DNA of 64,000 bases, taken from positions 8,254,609-8,318,608 of the forward strand of contig NC_051126.1 in the NCBI RefSeq assembly GCF_014839805.1, read 5' to 3'. Position numbers and translations under genes: made by a program. Origin of the DNA: Manduca sexta. Its lineage: Eukaryota; Arthropoda; Insecta; Lepidoptera; Sphingidae. Below, in pieces: positions 26,901 to 41,900 of the stretch (the first letter of the stretch is position 1; each line of letters begins with the position of its first letter). A model generated the notes under the pieces. The model did not search any database, was not told where the DNA came from, and worked only from the letters and a program-made list of their open reading frames with translations.

Positions 26901-29900
26901 GATACAATTATGCCGCCCTGTTGGACGTATATTGGCCTATATGTTAATCTAGGACATGCATATCCATCTGCCAGATTACATCAGTTAAGCTGTTTTTGTA
27001 TTTCCTTCTATATATCTAAACGACCAAACATACAAACATTTTCGCAAACTTTCGCATTTACAATATTAGTAACTATGTATTAGTGAGATAATAAAGCAAA
27101 TACACAGGTATATACTGCTCCACTCATGTCACCAAAATATAAAGCATGTAATAAAATTTCGTAACTGGTTTTTGTGTCCAGTTTATTTCCGTCTATACCA
27201 GCAAACTGGTTTTTTTGCGATCGTTGTTACATTAGTCGATTAGCTAATTTATTTAATTAAACCAAAACTAATTTAAAACACAATCTACTACAGCTTCACT
27301 TTCTGCAAAATTTTGTGCAAAAGTATACACCGAATTTTATATTTATAACTGCTTGCAAAAAAAGACATATATGGTCAGGGGGCCCTATTCCGTCTATACA
27401 GTCGAATCCGTCTTTTTGCAATTACGGAAGTTGTATTCGAAGGACAGCTTCGACAGATATATATAATATAGGTAAAACAGTCAAAAAATTCTCTATTTTC
27501 CTCTACGGCCATCAAAGCCGTCCTTCGATTAGAACGCCCGTGATTGTAAAATGACGCATATACCTTCGTAGAAGGAATAGGACTCCCTAACCTTAATTAA
27601 ATATTGTTATTTGTTGTGTGTAATTATAAAATAATATCCTGCATGCATGATTTGAACTAAAGGCTAAAAGAACGCGGAAGTTCGAATGAAAAGAGGCTTA
27701 ATAAATACCGTTACATTTTAATTTCCAGATTAATTCTGAGAATTCGCTTTACCTTTATATCAGAATTCGAAATGACTCACGTTTACTTTCTCTGGTTTAA
27801 TCGGAATTTGCACTCATAAAATATTGATTTTAAGGAAATTATTTATATTCTTAACACCGACCAGCACGTTTTTATATTCTGAATTGGTCATTGTTTACAT
27901 TACAATAACGTTAAAGGTCGCACGTCCGAATAGATTTTAGTTTCCCTTTTTTATACTTAAGTACGAAACTAATAACAGGTAAAACATAAAAACGATTCAT
28001 GTTTTTCTAATTATCAATGTTTTTTTTTTTTTTAGGTACGTTGCATTTCGAATACGAGCAAGTTTTGGTATGTAACCATCGCGTGATCTAAAATTGCTAA
28101 ACTCCTATTGCATATGCTTGATGTTACACAGTCAATAGACATGAATACATTTATGGGTACTTACAACCTAACAGATATCCTTGGCATCAAGCTGCGACTG
28201 GTCGTAAGACCAAATCCTTTCTACAGCACGCTTTAACTTTTTTTAAGCTGACTCTAAATTAAAATTAAATAATAATTATTTGTGCCTAAAAAATGGTGCA
28301 TAATTTAGATTCCATTAATTTGACTCTATCACCAGTTCTGCAAGTAGTTTTTAAAGGGAGAGAACGGGCAAGAAACTAATGTTGCTCTTAATTGGGATAC
28401 GGCCAGATCGAGGTAGACTTTGAAAAGTTAATGAAACTGAAGTAAGGTTGAGTATTATGTATTGTCATTTGAGTCTAGGACTCTACATTTTCTGTATTTT
28501 ATTTCATAACATTAATACAGTGATTGTATACAAAATACTTAATAATAAGCCTATATGTTTAGAAACGAATACAAAAGTATAAAGACGGCCATACATTACG
28601 AAACTGCAGCGGACATTGCATAGTATACATACCCATAAACAGTGCCCACTGGCCATTGCCTATTAAGCAATATGTTGCGATATGATGGACAGTAGCATAT
28701 CGAGTAACCTGATTATGAACGTTAAAGTCTGCTGAGTAAAGTTTAAATTACTCTGTTAAAGATATGATAAACGCGCGAAGTTAATTTTGCCGTTTAGTAA
28801 ATTTTAATGTTACGGTATTGCCAGAATTTCATTAGTTTTAATACCCAGGCGAGTATAATATAACATGTTTATTGTTTAAATGACTCTTATATCATACTTT
28901 ATAATTAGGAAATAAGTAAAAATATACATAAATAAATATGAATTTCATATAAAAATGATTACGTATTAAACACTTCAAAAGCGCACATATTTCAAATATT
29001 AAAACAGCGAAACCGAAAAATACCGGCCAGTAATATAAAAGTTCAAAAGTATTTAAAAGCACTTCCACTGGAGTATTTGATCTTTTTAATTAAATTACGT
29101 TTTTTTCTGGAAACATCGTGAAGCTTGTCATTAAACTTGTTTCTTAGTCGTTCCTTTAATTATTATCCTCCAAAAATTGTCCCAATTAACAACGTTTTGA
29201 TTAAATGGCTGTTGATTAATTAGAAATTAATAGATCTCGTCGGGTATCATGTTTCCTAAAGACCTTTATAGAGTTTTATTACCGTGAGTCGATTTAAATA
29301 TTGCTTCATGGATTCTTTAAAGTTAAGCATTTTTTTTTTTTTTTTATATAATAATATCAGCTCATATGTTCCACTTCTGGGCACTGGGCTTCTTTCCTAC
29401 TGAGAGGGTTTAAGCCTTAGTCTACTACGCTGGCCTAGTGTGGATTGGTAGACTTCACACACCCTTAAAATCCCTATAGAGAATTTCTCAGGTACAGAGG
29501 TTTCTACACGATGTTCCTACACCGGCGATAATTCCTAAAGAATACACACATCATTATTTAAAAATAAGTTAAAGGTGTTTGAAACTCCGGACATTTGTAC
29601 CACAGTATTTGCAATTTAGAAAGAAATAAGAAAGTTGGTTCATACTAAACTAATTGCTTTATAATTGAGTTGAAAATTCGTAAAGAGTTTAGGGGAATCT
29701 TCGATGATACCTTCACAAATTGATATATTTGTAATCAATGTGTTACAATCATTTCTTACAGCAGAAGTCTGCGTTTCTACAAATTAATATAATATATAAT
29801 TTTACGGCGTGCTGGAGTTTCGTTAGCACATTTCTCAACAAACATCGTAAATGAATATTTATTTACCATCAGATATTTTCACAATCCAGTAGAGACGAAG

Positions 29901-32900
29901 AAAGTAATGCATGGAACAAACATTTTTCTAAAGATAGAATCTCAAATCCTGTTTCTATATTACGATAGCCCACTTTCGCGTCGTCCTTGAAAAGAAATCA
30001 CCTTGAATTACCACTTTCTTTTTTTTCTCATTCTACGCACCGTGTCAGTGGGCCACGGCACGTGATGTGTTTACAATAAAAATGAATATGGTTCGGAGAT
30101 CGATTGACGTTAGGTCTATTATTGCTTGGGGACCCGTAATTATCTCGTATAAATTACGTATCATAATCGTAAAGCTTAAGTCTTAAGGTTTTTGAAGTTA
30201 TACCTCGCAAGATGTTGGATGAATATAAATGTAGTAAAATAAAAGACTTCCTGTATATATACCCAATTTTTTAAATAAGGATAGCTGACACTTAATATTC
30301 ATGTATTAATTTTACGTACGTATTTTGCTTTGTGTTTATGTATGTACTAAATTTAATGTATAAAAAATCGAATACTACTAACAATGTTAACTTAACAAGG
30401 CAAATATTTTGCTGCTAAGTATTATATAATTATAGCGTCTACACTAAAAACTAAAACAATTATCAATATTTTGTAAATGGGCAAATTTCATAACGTCCAA
30501 AGGCCACGAAGAATGGATACACATTTAGCAAACCTTGATGAGTTATAGTAGTTATATCATCTAACCTTTCGTTATATTAGCATATAGTTATTGTAGTCAT
30601 GTGTGTTGCACAAGACGCACATCGTGTTATGGCACTTTCTATCCATTATTGATATAAACTGTTTTTAATATTTAAATTGGTGTTAATGTGTTATTTATAC
30701 AGTAAACTAGAAATTAATAATACTATGACCTAGCCTAACAAAATAAAAATCAAATTCAAAAGTCTTATACTGTATGTCCGTTTTTACGTATATATGTAAT
30801 TAATATATCGTCTTTTTCTTTGTCATTAAACATACAGTTTGATAGTTTCAGTTACAATAATATGGATGAAAATTTTGGATCATCTATAATGTCTTTAATT
30901 GGACCATTTGTTCTTCAATTTTAGAGGAAAAATAGATATTACAGAGAGGTAGAGATATTGTTTGAGGCTTTTAGCTTCACAACGCTGTAATATTACGCCA
31001 GGACCAGCCTAATCCTTCTTCATGTAAAGATACCTACAGCTTAGCTCTATAATAAAATATGAGCCGCGCCTCAAAGCACAGAATGTTGGACTAAAAGTAA
31101 AGTAAATAATGTATTTTGTGGAATTAGATAAGTATTTTTGACTTTAAATGTAATAACTCTTATGTGTGTTATTCCTAAATTTAATAAATACCAGTGGCGT
31201 AGGGTAAAATTATCCAAAAGAGTATCCGACACAAAACTTAGGTACGAAAACTTATTGTTATTAGATTTTAGTCCACTTTGCTATAAATATGAATAAATTA
31301 TATATTAATAATATATTTTTTCATATTATATATCACAAAGGAGAAGCCGGCATAAATCGGATGATATGGACTCTTCTCATAAATACTATTTTACTTGGCC
31401 TTAAATATAATATGTACTAAAAATAATAAGAACCAATGTAATCCTCCAACAAATTCCATTTAAATCCCCCGTTCTCAACACATTGTGACATCGTAAAAAG
31501 TTTGTTTCATACTTGTACTTGATTCTGGGAACTTGAAAATTTTAGGGTGCACGATGCGTTACCGATCAGATAAATCTGACGTCATCAATCGTACCAGGCC
31601 GAGAATACGTTTATTTTTAAAATTAAACAAATAACATATGCTCACTTTTTTGTATTCTAAGTACAAGCAGAAGCCCAAGGAAGTTGTCTACTGTTAAAAC
31701 AAATAATAAACGTTTATTTATCAGCGTAATGAACTAAGGCCTGATCCCTCTCAGTAGTAGAAGAGGCCCGTGTCCAGTAGTGGGACAGTATATAATATTG
31801 GGTTGAAATTATTACGTCAATAGGTAAGTAATCGTAACACCACAATTCAACCAGTCTTGAACTAAGCTTGTATCTCAAGATTTTTTGTTAAGCTTTTATC
31901 AATTTCAAATGGCAACATCCCTATCTCCACATTGTACACCAGTTTCAATTCCAAGGAATTTTTGCGGACACTTAAATACTCCTTGGCGTCGACTATCGAA
32001 GTGTTTATTTATTCATAGCTATTTACACTATGTTCTGCCAAAAAAGTGTGCAAAAAATTACAAGAGTCATACAAAAGTTATCCTGCATCCGGAGAGACCA
32101 GAATTTTGTTTACCTGTTTTATTTATTTATGTATTTTAATATACCTCTTCGATAGTCTCATTACATATGTAAATAGTACCGCCGATTTACAAAAAACCCA
32201 AACATTAGAATTCACAAAATATAAAATATGGATACTAAAATGCTAATGACAAAAACATATTATTATCGTCACATATAAGTTGCTTCAAAGGCTTAAAGGC
32301 TCCTTAAAACGGGCCTGATAGAGGTCATCGGGCAGTTCGTTGACCCCGACCTCCAATATTGAGCCACACTCCTTCGGATTTCGGTAGTTCGGAAAAGAAA
32401 CAGATATTTCAAAGATAGAAATCATACATTAATTCGCTTTAATTTCTTATTTTCATCATTATTAGGCTTTTGTTTAAATAATTTTTCCAATGGTTTTAAC
32501 AAAGAATTCATAGGCTTTTAGCTGCAGTGCCAGTGACCGTGGTCCCAGATGCATATAAAATTTATTTTTAAATAAAATTTATGGTATTATTGTGGCCGTT
32601 TATTGTCAACAAAAAGAAATAGGATTAATATCATATTAATTTAAATCGTGTATCGTACAGAATATTACAAACATTTAATAGTCAATAATTCTAAGGAATT
32701 TATTTTCGTCTTACTACGTAGCCTAAAGTCATTTATTATAATATTATAAGTAATAATCATTTGCAAATTCAACGGTTATTCAATACTCAGGTTTAATGAC
32801 TCCTCTGCATTGTAAAATAACAAATGCTTTGTAGCATTTATCAAATGAGTTTTTAATGTACGTTTCGCTATTATGAGAAATATTTAAAATTAATAATGCA

Positions 32901-35900
32901 TTTTAGACGTTATTTTCTGGTTATCTATATCTGTAGGATACCTATGTTAATTAAAAAGTTGGTGAACTTGAACATTCTGCGTGCGGCCATTACAATACTA
33001 TTAATAAACAATTAGCAAATATTGTGACCAGCATAATTAAAATATAATTACCATTGTTAATGCAATATGCCTTACGGAATATAATCACTCTCACGTCAAG
33101 GGGAAACCCGAATGCTTTCTACACATCGATTCGAGTACAAATAGCATGCAATACTGTCAACTATTTATTCATTTAATTCGTAGGAAAGTCGACTTTTTTT
33201 TTAATCTTTATTTAAGGAGCTTGGTCGTTATTTCACGACTATGTCGCTCCGTACGTCCACTTTTATCCATGCCTACTAATTTTTTATAAAATCAAAATAT
33301 TTTTTTAATAAGCCTTTAGCCTCTTCCGATACTGGAATGGACAAAAAGCTATTTATGCTGCCCTAAATTACAGCTGCCCTACATTAAAGCTCAAAGTATG
33401 AGGCCCACTCTTTATCATCCATATATTTAGAATCAATATCATAATCAGCATTCAAATTATCGATACTCGGTTTCTGGCAATGACGTATATTCTATAGAAG
33501 ACACGAACGCATAAACTATTTGTTCCAAATCTGAACTAAAATGGCAACCAAAACGCCACTGGTATAACCTGTTTATTCACTTGAACAACAAATAATTTTA
33601 CTTATTTGACTAATATTTTTTACTCACATCCAGGTGTGCACTTAAACTGAAGTTCTTATATTATGAGCGCCACTGCGTACATAACCACACGTTGTCATTG
33701 TTGAAATCATGCTAAAGTCAGGTGTACGGATTGCAATACAGTTGAGTCAAACACAATGAGTATACGGAATGCCAGATCTAGTACGTAGTACATATTATAT
33801 ATCGATGGGTTCTGGTCTAAAAATACATGCTTAGACGATCGGAATTTATTCTTAAACCTATGAATGTCTAGAATATATCTATTTTTTAAACATTGTGATA
33901 TACATGGTAAATGTCAGTATAACACAACTCGAAGTCATATATTTCATGATTTAGAATCAACTGCACAATATAGATGTCAATACCTATAGCTAGCCTTTAA
34001 AATATATTTCGACATTTTATTATAGCGTAGCGAAAAGATGAATTTAATAACTTTTTTATATTTTCATACCCATAAAATATTTTTTTTACCTTATTAGTTC
34101 CGCTAGGAAATTACATGACTTTAGACGTCCAATCTGCTGTAAATTTGAAAACAACGAAGACTATAAAGAACAATATTTAGAATTTGATTACTAAGATACA
34201 TATTAGCTGTAAAGCCAATGTCCATAATTAAAAACATGTTTGCGTCGACAACACACACGCTGTCTAAAATGTAAATGAATATGTATATTGGGTTTAATCA
34301 TAAACTGGTATTATTTTATATATCGGCGCCATTATCACCTACGTCTAAAATGTTTAAAATAACATAAAATATGTCATACTCAAGGTTACATGAGTCACAA
34401 ATGCCAATTGCCTGCTGATCGACTTTGCCAATTATGTCCTTAGCTATTTGATTGGTTTCGGTACAAAAAAATTTCGTATGTGATTTATAAATTGCTACTA
34501 AAGCATTCAACAAAAACATTTTTTTAAGCAAAAATTTTAATAACAGTGGTAGGTATATAATATTCATGATAAGTATGAAATTTACGGAAATTTTGCACTT
34601 TCAAAAAGTAAAGCAAGCAGTGGCGAAGGGTGAAATTTTTCAAAAGGTAACCCGGTGTGAAATATTTGGCGTCAGTTAAGATATCGGGAGCAATTTATGG
34701 GAAAACAAAAACTAAGACAACGCATTAGTCTTGCTTCGAAATCGTCTAACTTTGACATACCTACTAAATTACCTATTATGCGTAAATAATTGAAAAATTT
34801 ATAAAATCGAACAATAAATGTAGATAATTCTCCTTCCATTAATCACAAACATAAGTACTTACCTATTAATTTGTTATAAAAGCAACAAAGTAAGTATTAA
34901 AATTATAACCACACTACCTCCAAATAAATATCTGTTATTTTTTTTCAAAATAAAACTTTAAATGTAATTACCCCATATAGAAATAGGTATCACGATCGTC
35001 AAACAGACCAACAGTTTAAAGATACTTTCATGATAAACGTATATAATTATCAATTAAAATAATAAAGAAAGGTTATACGTTAACTTTTGCTTCTATCGTT
35101 TTAAATTCAGTAAAATATAATAAGTAAGTGCTTATTTTCTTCTAACACACATTTTGTGTCTAAAATCAAAAACTTTCAGATCTACTTTTAATATTTAACC
35201 ATCTAAATACTAATATGTGAAATTACAGACTAATAATATACTTACGTAAAGGTAGACATTAAACTGATCACAGGTAGTTAATTCCATTATAATACACATT
35301 TACTTATAGTTTCTAAATAAACAAAGCGCTGGTTACTTAATATCACAAAACTATCAATAAATAAAATGAACATGACAATTTACAAACACCGCAACTTAGT
35401 AGCATAATAAATTATGACGTTTAATGGACGTAAAAGTGACAACTATACAAAGTCGGTTAACATGAAGCCGAAAATGCTCGGGTTACCTTTGCCCATATCT
35501 TCCGCGCGATTCCGACAAACACTGGCATAGAAAGTCATACAAAGTGCTGCCATCTATATTAAAAACATACTACGACATTAAGCCGCTTGACAGCGGGTTA
35601 CCTTGCGCCAGTGGCGTCACAATTTCACTTTGGTAACGGAATTTCTGGGGAACTAAATACTAAGTGCGCCATCTAACGTTATTTAAAATAGGTAATCGAT
35701 ATCGATTAAATTAACAAACAATGGACTATTCGCCGATAGATGTCATTATTAAGTGATCATTAATTAATAAGTTAAGCTATTATAATTATTGTCCACTGTC
35801 TGGTATGTTGTAAATTTATATTTGCCTATTAAATATTTTGTTTAGTATTACCGAAAACCTAAAAGGGAAGCCGGTGGGAATCGGCTTGTATGGACGCTTC

Positions 35901-38900
35901 GCCACTGAAAGCAAGTATACAAAAAAAAAAATAAACTTGATTCTGCATATTTAATTAGTCAATAGTCAAAATAATCCTATGGACTAAGAATGTAAAAGAA
36001 TCCAATAAAAAATTATGTCTTTTCATGGTGTAGTCTTTTATATATTATTAAAAACAAGGTTTGTTGTAAGTTTGCCTTAAAAAGGTCTAAAACATATAAA
36101 TAGACAGAATAATAAGTGCTACGAAAACTTAGCGTAAAGTTTACACTGTGTTATCATGTAAACGACTTCCAGGCAGTTGTAATGGGAACTCCAAGTTCGA
36201 TACAAAACATTTAAGTTCACTAACATAGTGAAACTTGCGATGTAAAAGGGTAGCAATACAATTTTATTCTTAAAGCAATAGCATGGGCGATACGACACAG
36301 CTCTACGGGCCCAGGTTCGAATCTTAGGGCGGGCAAAGTGATATTATGTTTTTCTACTACTATCAGACCAAAGTTTGGAATTTGTGCCCGATACAGCGAT
36401 AAACTCGCCCCCATCACATCATAGGACGGAACACAGGTAAAACGTGGGTGCCATATTTTTGCACCTCTGCCTACACTTGCGGAGATAACTGCGTGATGTG
36501 TATGAGACTGTACGAGTATGGAGATAATCAACTTTTTCTGTAACAAAATAGAGATTAGGAAAACTTATATAAACAAGCCTGTTATTGTATCAGACATAAA
36601 AAATGTAAGAAATGCATTTGAGAAACAAAATGTTAACAATGGGTAAGTTATATCACCAAAAGTGTTTGGGAGTTTTATTAAATTAAAAATAAAAATTTCC
36701 CACGTTATGAAGTCATATGAATATGAAATGTATTTTATAATAATTATAATAACTATTACCTAATTGTAAATTATTCTTTTTGAAACCATAGCAAAGGCTT
36801 TAATATAAAGTACAGTTAATTTGACGCAGAGGAAAGAAGAATAAAGCCCAGTGTGATGCAAACAGTAGCGAATAATACAGTATTTTTGAATAGTTGAAAT
36901 GTTGTTAGTTCAATACTAGACCAATCGATTCGAAAACTAATTATAACTTTTTTAATTAAACATAAGCTTCGGAATAAACAATTGAAAAAGGTGGTAAAGG
37001 TAAATCTTTCATTGTATTTTTTACGCTGTGTTACTTATAGATCCGCAAATCAATCTCATGATTCAATATTTTTAAAATATCAAGTTTGATTTGGTACTAT
37101 GATATTATTAGTATGTCAAATGTTGGCATTACCATGCGGAAATCATTAGAGATTTATTATGCTGTGGGTGTAGGTTTTTGACGCTTTAACAAGATAGCAC
37201 TTGATTCGAACGAATGACGTAGTACATTCGGTCATGGTTTTGATATTTCATAATATATAAACTTAAAAAGGATATTTTTTTTTTATTTATATATTACTCA
37301 TAGTGAATAAGAAGAAGCGGCAACTTTTGCATAAGCAAGCAGAAAGCTGCGGAAATGTCTTAATTTAAGTCATCGAAACTTGAAACCACGACTTGTTAAC
37401 AAGGGAAGAGATGAGATTGAATGTTCCATAATTGAAATTGAAACAATTCTTTCAAAAAAAGAAATCTTTTGATACCAAAAAGGAAACCACGTAGTAAAAT
37501 CAAAACAAAATACAGTTCGAATCGAATACTGCAACAAATGCTGGACGAGCTTATCACCTGGAAGTGGTGTGCAATAAAAAAGCGAAAGAAGCGGACAACT
37601 TTTCCATTCAAGCTAGTCGGCGCAACGGTCGCAACGGTCCGACTGGTTCGTCTGGTCCACATGACATTTGCCTGGCAACCGGTTGTGTCACTGTTTATAC
37701 GATCTGACAGATGTAGGGCTCTGGAGTTCGATTCTGTGGTAATGAGACATTGTGAAAGGTTGGATTTTTGTGTTATGTATGATCCACAGAGTATCGCTCT
37801 ATTAAAAGTGTCGGATGTTTGTTATACTTTAGATTCTCCTGGTTTTATTTAAATTATGCCTTGTTAAGTTAAGTACAAGTATAAAAGTTAATACCGAAGG
37901 TCATTTGAAAAATATATTTTCGGCGACCATACACGACCTATAATTATTGATCAAAGCAGGTTTGTGTTTGATTTGGGTATGATTCAAGTGTTCTTATCTT
38001 AACTTTATGATCTACGATTTGGGCGCTTTAGGGATTATCTAAAATTCTTTTAAAGTTGCAATCAAGTGGCCATGCTCTAAAATGAATACAAAAACACAAC
38101 ATTCGTGGCTCAGTGTAACACGAGGTCAAAAAAATTACCTACATCACAGGCCCCGGTTAACTGATTGCAGAATAGGGACCGAGTGTTTTGCTAGTACACT
38201 ATTACGGCTGTGAAGTAAGACATTATGCAAAGTTTATACATAATATGTCTGTATGTGTGCGAGCACAAAACTTCTGACGACATACAAAGCAATGTCACTT
38301 CGATTATAATGTTATGTATGATACAATATTCACTGCTGTTTTCTTTGTAATTGTGTACATACTCCTAAAGGAATAAAAAGCGAAGGATGAATTGCATAAG
38401 TTTGAATATCGTGTTATTTAAATACATGAAAGTATGATCTAGTGAAGTAAAATGTGAACAGTTTTGTAGAACAACAAACATAGCCAATAAGAGTCATTTT
38501 ATAACTACAAAAACACGTAATTCATTGGTTACAGAATTTAATTGTATATGTAAATACTTTGGATTTGAAAAGATTTTGTAACAAGCTGTATACCTATAAA
38601 GATAGTCATATCTCATTTTTACTTACTTTTTTTTGGACAGATGAACACTTCTATGTGTCCAGTTAACTATGTACCCGATCAATCGTCACACAAGTCGACA
38701 TATACACCTGTTCGTCATTCAGAATCGGTTTCTCTCGATACAAAGACATGCGAATTACATAATTGGAAGTGGAACCAGTGCGTACCACTTTTACTTTCGC
38801 GTAAAAAAGACCTCATACTGTCTTGTAAGAGATTGAATAACGGTACTAAATTGTTTCTTAGCTCTTGGGAACCTAGTGTTGAGCCGTGAGCATAATGATA

Positions 38901-41900
38901 TAGTTTTATAATGTAACACATATTATAAATGCAAAAGTTTGAGAAGGGAACGTAAAAAACGTCGCCGATTTGTTGCTAGGGACAAATATATTTTATATAT
39001 ACACAATTCTTCTAAAGTATTATATTATACGAAATATCTATTTTAATTAAATTTATCATAACTCATACATTGATTTCCATGCTATCACGAGAGAGTCGGA
39101 TTTTGCATGAAATCTCGCTTTGTTTGCATTTTGCTATGACTCGTTTTTTTCTAATCTAGGGACGGCAAAGTACACAACAACCGACAGTAAGTGCCCTGCA
39201 TTTTTAGTAGTGCAGTCCAAGGTGATCCATATCTTCCACGCACGACATAGAAAAAAATGGTAATAGTTTTAGAAAACACGTAAGCAACAACATTATGTTT
39301 TACCAGTAACACTATACTCGAGGTTTTAATTCAACGAAGTCATTTGATAATTATGAAGTGTTGTCAGATGTATAGGGATTTTAATATTTGTAAATGTTGA
39401 TATCTGAATATCGCAAAACATTTAAAAAATACCTTTAACCATCTTTGCAAAACTGCACATTTACATTTTTTTTTAATTAATTAAATAAATTTTATGATTC
39501 TCATATTTACGCAAATGTTAAATACCAAATTGATGGTTTTTTATTGCGGTTTTTAATTTATATTTTCTACCTACGAAAAACTGAGATAAAATTCGAAAAC
39601 AATTATTGTTTCGATAAATTAATCTCATTTTATAGAACCCGAAATAAATATATGGATGATAAAGTCACCTTATAAACGCGGCTTTACACTTACATAATGA
39701 ATGTGGGAATGATATTAACCTGCGAAACTAATGTCGCATAACAATGCGTGAAACAAAATCTCTTCCGGATTTGACATCTATTGCGTCGGGGCCTGAAATA
39801 GAGAAGGAATGAGGTAATATAAATTTAAATGTTTCTTAGTTAATTTTACTTGGAAATGTTTCATCAGTTTGATAGTCTCAGCTTGTGATGATATGGTCTT
39901 TGTTAATGAAAATTTATTAGAAACAGAGACCAAGGATTTTTGTTCTTGGTATGTTTTAATATTAGGTACAAATATTAAAATCTATTCTTTCTGATTAAGC
40001 GCTACATTTCGTATCATCTAAGATCATTTGGAAAAGTAAATTTATTTAAAAAATATAAAACATTGTGATAATACGTATTAGAAGTTTTGTGTGTATCTTT
40101 AATAATTACGAAAATTTGTATCCGAGCAATTTATTTAGTTCAAACCGAAATAAAAAATCGTCACCCAGAGCGGCAATATTTTACTCACAAACAAATATTG
40201 CTAACGGAAAGACCGCGTATACCAGAAAAAATACGAGAAAGACACTCGAGTTGAATAAAGAGGAGTTTTTTGCCCTGTAATGGAATTGTATTACTACAAA
40301 CGGTTCACAGGAAAAATAGCTCCGGCTCTCCGCCCTGACGAGATCTGTGCTTATTCCTGAATCGTAAACAAAGTGTAATAGCCGCATTGGAACCTTTCCC
40401 GTTAAGGTAGAAAAGATCGTTCTATTTTTAAAAAGAGAATGTAAGGATTATCTTAATTCCCGCTGGATTTATTTATGATTCCGTGAATCTTTTCGGACAC
40501 GATAATCGTTTTAAATTGTGTTCTCTTTTAGAAAATGTTTTTGAATACGTTTTATTGTTATCTTGCGATGGTTCGTTACTTCTGTTCATTAATGAACAAT
40601 TTCACTTTATTAACTTAACTTTATGTTGAATATAATTGTAAAGAACGGTAAATGTGACTTTCTTAAATTGTTAACATTCTAGAAATAACCAATTATTTAT
40701 TTTCGATTAAAGAACAGACACTTCTTAAATTTTCCTTATATTATCGAACTGTCTATCCAGTTAGAAAAGGTAGATAGAAAACAATGGTTGCTAAGCGTAT
40801 CTAAACTGTTGCCTTTAACAAGAGTGTTGTGAAAAAAAAGAAAATGAGTCGGGTAGAAATAAATGCGTATTCTCTTGCATACGTTTGACTTAATAGCCAC
40901 ACTTGGCGACATGGTTAGGGTGTAAGTTACGAGAGAAAGATCGAAACGTTTTTATAGTTTCTCTTTAGATGGCAGTGTTAAATTCGTTAAGATAAAAATT
41001 AAAAGTAGCGCAGAAAGTAATCGTATAATAAGAACGTCAACATTTTTACCCAAAAGATGACTTTTGATGCAATTTATTAATATATAAATTATATCATTTT
41101 ATAAATAGAAAATTAATTAATTCACTCAAATAATTAGCTACTCGAATCCTCATTCAGAGCTCCTGGTTGTAATAACATTTAGGCGACTCTCCATTCGTTC
41201 ATAATTTGCGGCAAAGTACACGCAGTCGCTCCTCCAAGGCGGGCGCTGCGTGACGGAATCCAACACGCTCTACTTACTACAATTGTAATACTTGTCAATT
41301 TCTAAATAAATATTTGAAATGTCTGGCAATTTGCTTATTATTTACCATCTAAACATCATAACATTTCACGTTTGCTCTACTTATTTCAATTAAATCTGCA
41401 CGTGCGTGGTATTTGATTAATGTCTTTTAATTTAATGATCTTTATTAGAACACCGATATTTAAATTTCAAATAATAAATATTCGAAAATATTAACCAACC
41501 TGATATTAATGTGTCGTTAAATACATGTCGCCCTTCTGGAGATTTTTTTATCTCTTATCGGTCGACACTTTCTTTAGGCTTCACTTGACTTACCATTAGA
41601 CGCAGTGAAGCCATTTTCGTGGTTCGGTAAAAAAAAAAATTAGTTTACAAGCTAGTGTTAGTGTAATGCGGTTTAATCTACTTATTTACGTCTTTTTAGT
41701 AGGGAAGGGGAGCTTGAGTCCTCAAAAAATACTATTTAAATCCAAACGTACCCGATCTTGCGTTTGAGATTTCTTTTTTGAGTAGTGAAGGTCGTAAGGA
41801 ATACTCAGTTTTACATTACTTGATAAAATACCGTTTTAATTGATTCGTTAGCCAAAGATGTCCAAACTATTTAAATAAAGAATGCTTTGTCAACCTAGAG

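Noticed and set aside
33550..33675. Possible fourth hAT copy from 'cgccactg' motifs
   Set aside because: The two motifs face the same way and there is no 8-bp flanking duplication.
36300..36320. tRNA gene (B box GGTTCGAATC)
   Set aside because: The surrounding sequence does not fold as a tRNA and continues into a SINE body. The same holds for B boxes at 14634, 26583 and the complements near 53866 and 56699.
36220..36546. 108-codon minus-strand frame
   Set aside because: It lies across a family-B SINE whose structure explains the open frame.
37469..37852. 127-codon plus-strand frame
   Set aside because: Starts at a non-supported codon, is overlapped by an 88-codon minus frame, and has no domain or splice evidence. 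Part may be an old tRNA-like SINE.
38641..38889. 82-codon ATG frame preceded by an acceptor-like tttttttggacag
   Set aside because: No matching donor before its stop, and no recognisable protein. It cannot be placed in phase with the neighbouring exons. If it were an exon 1 alternative it would end in a stop.
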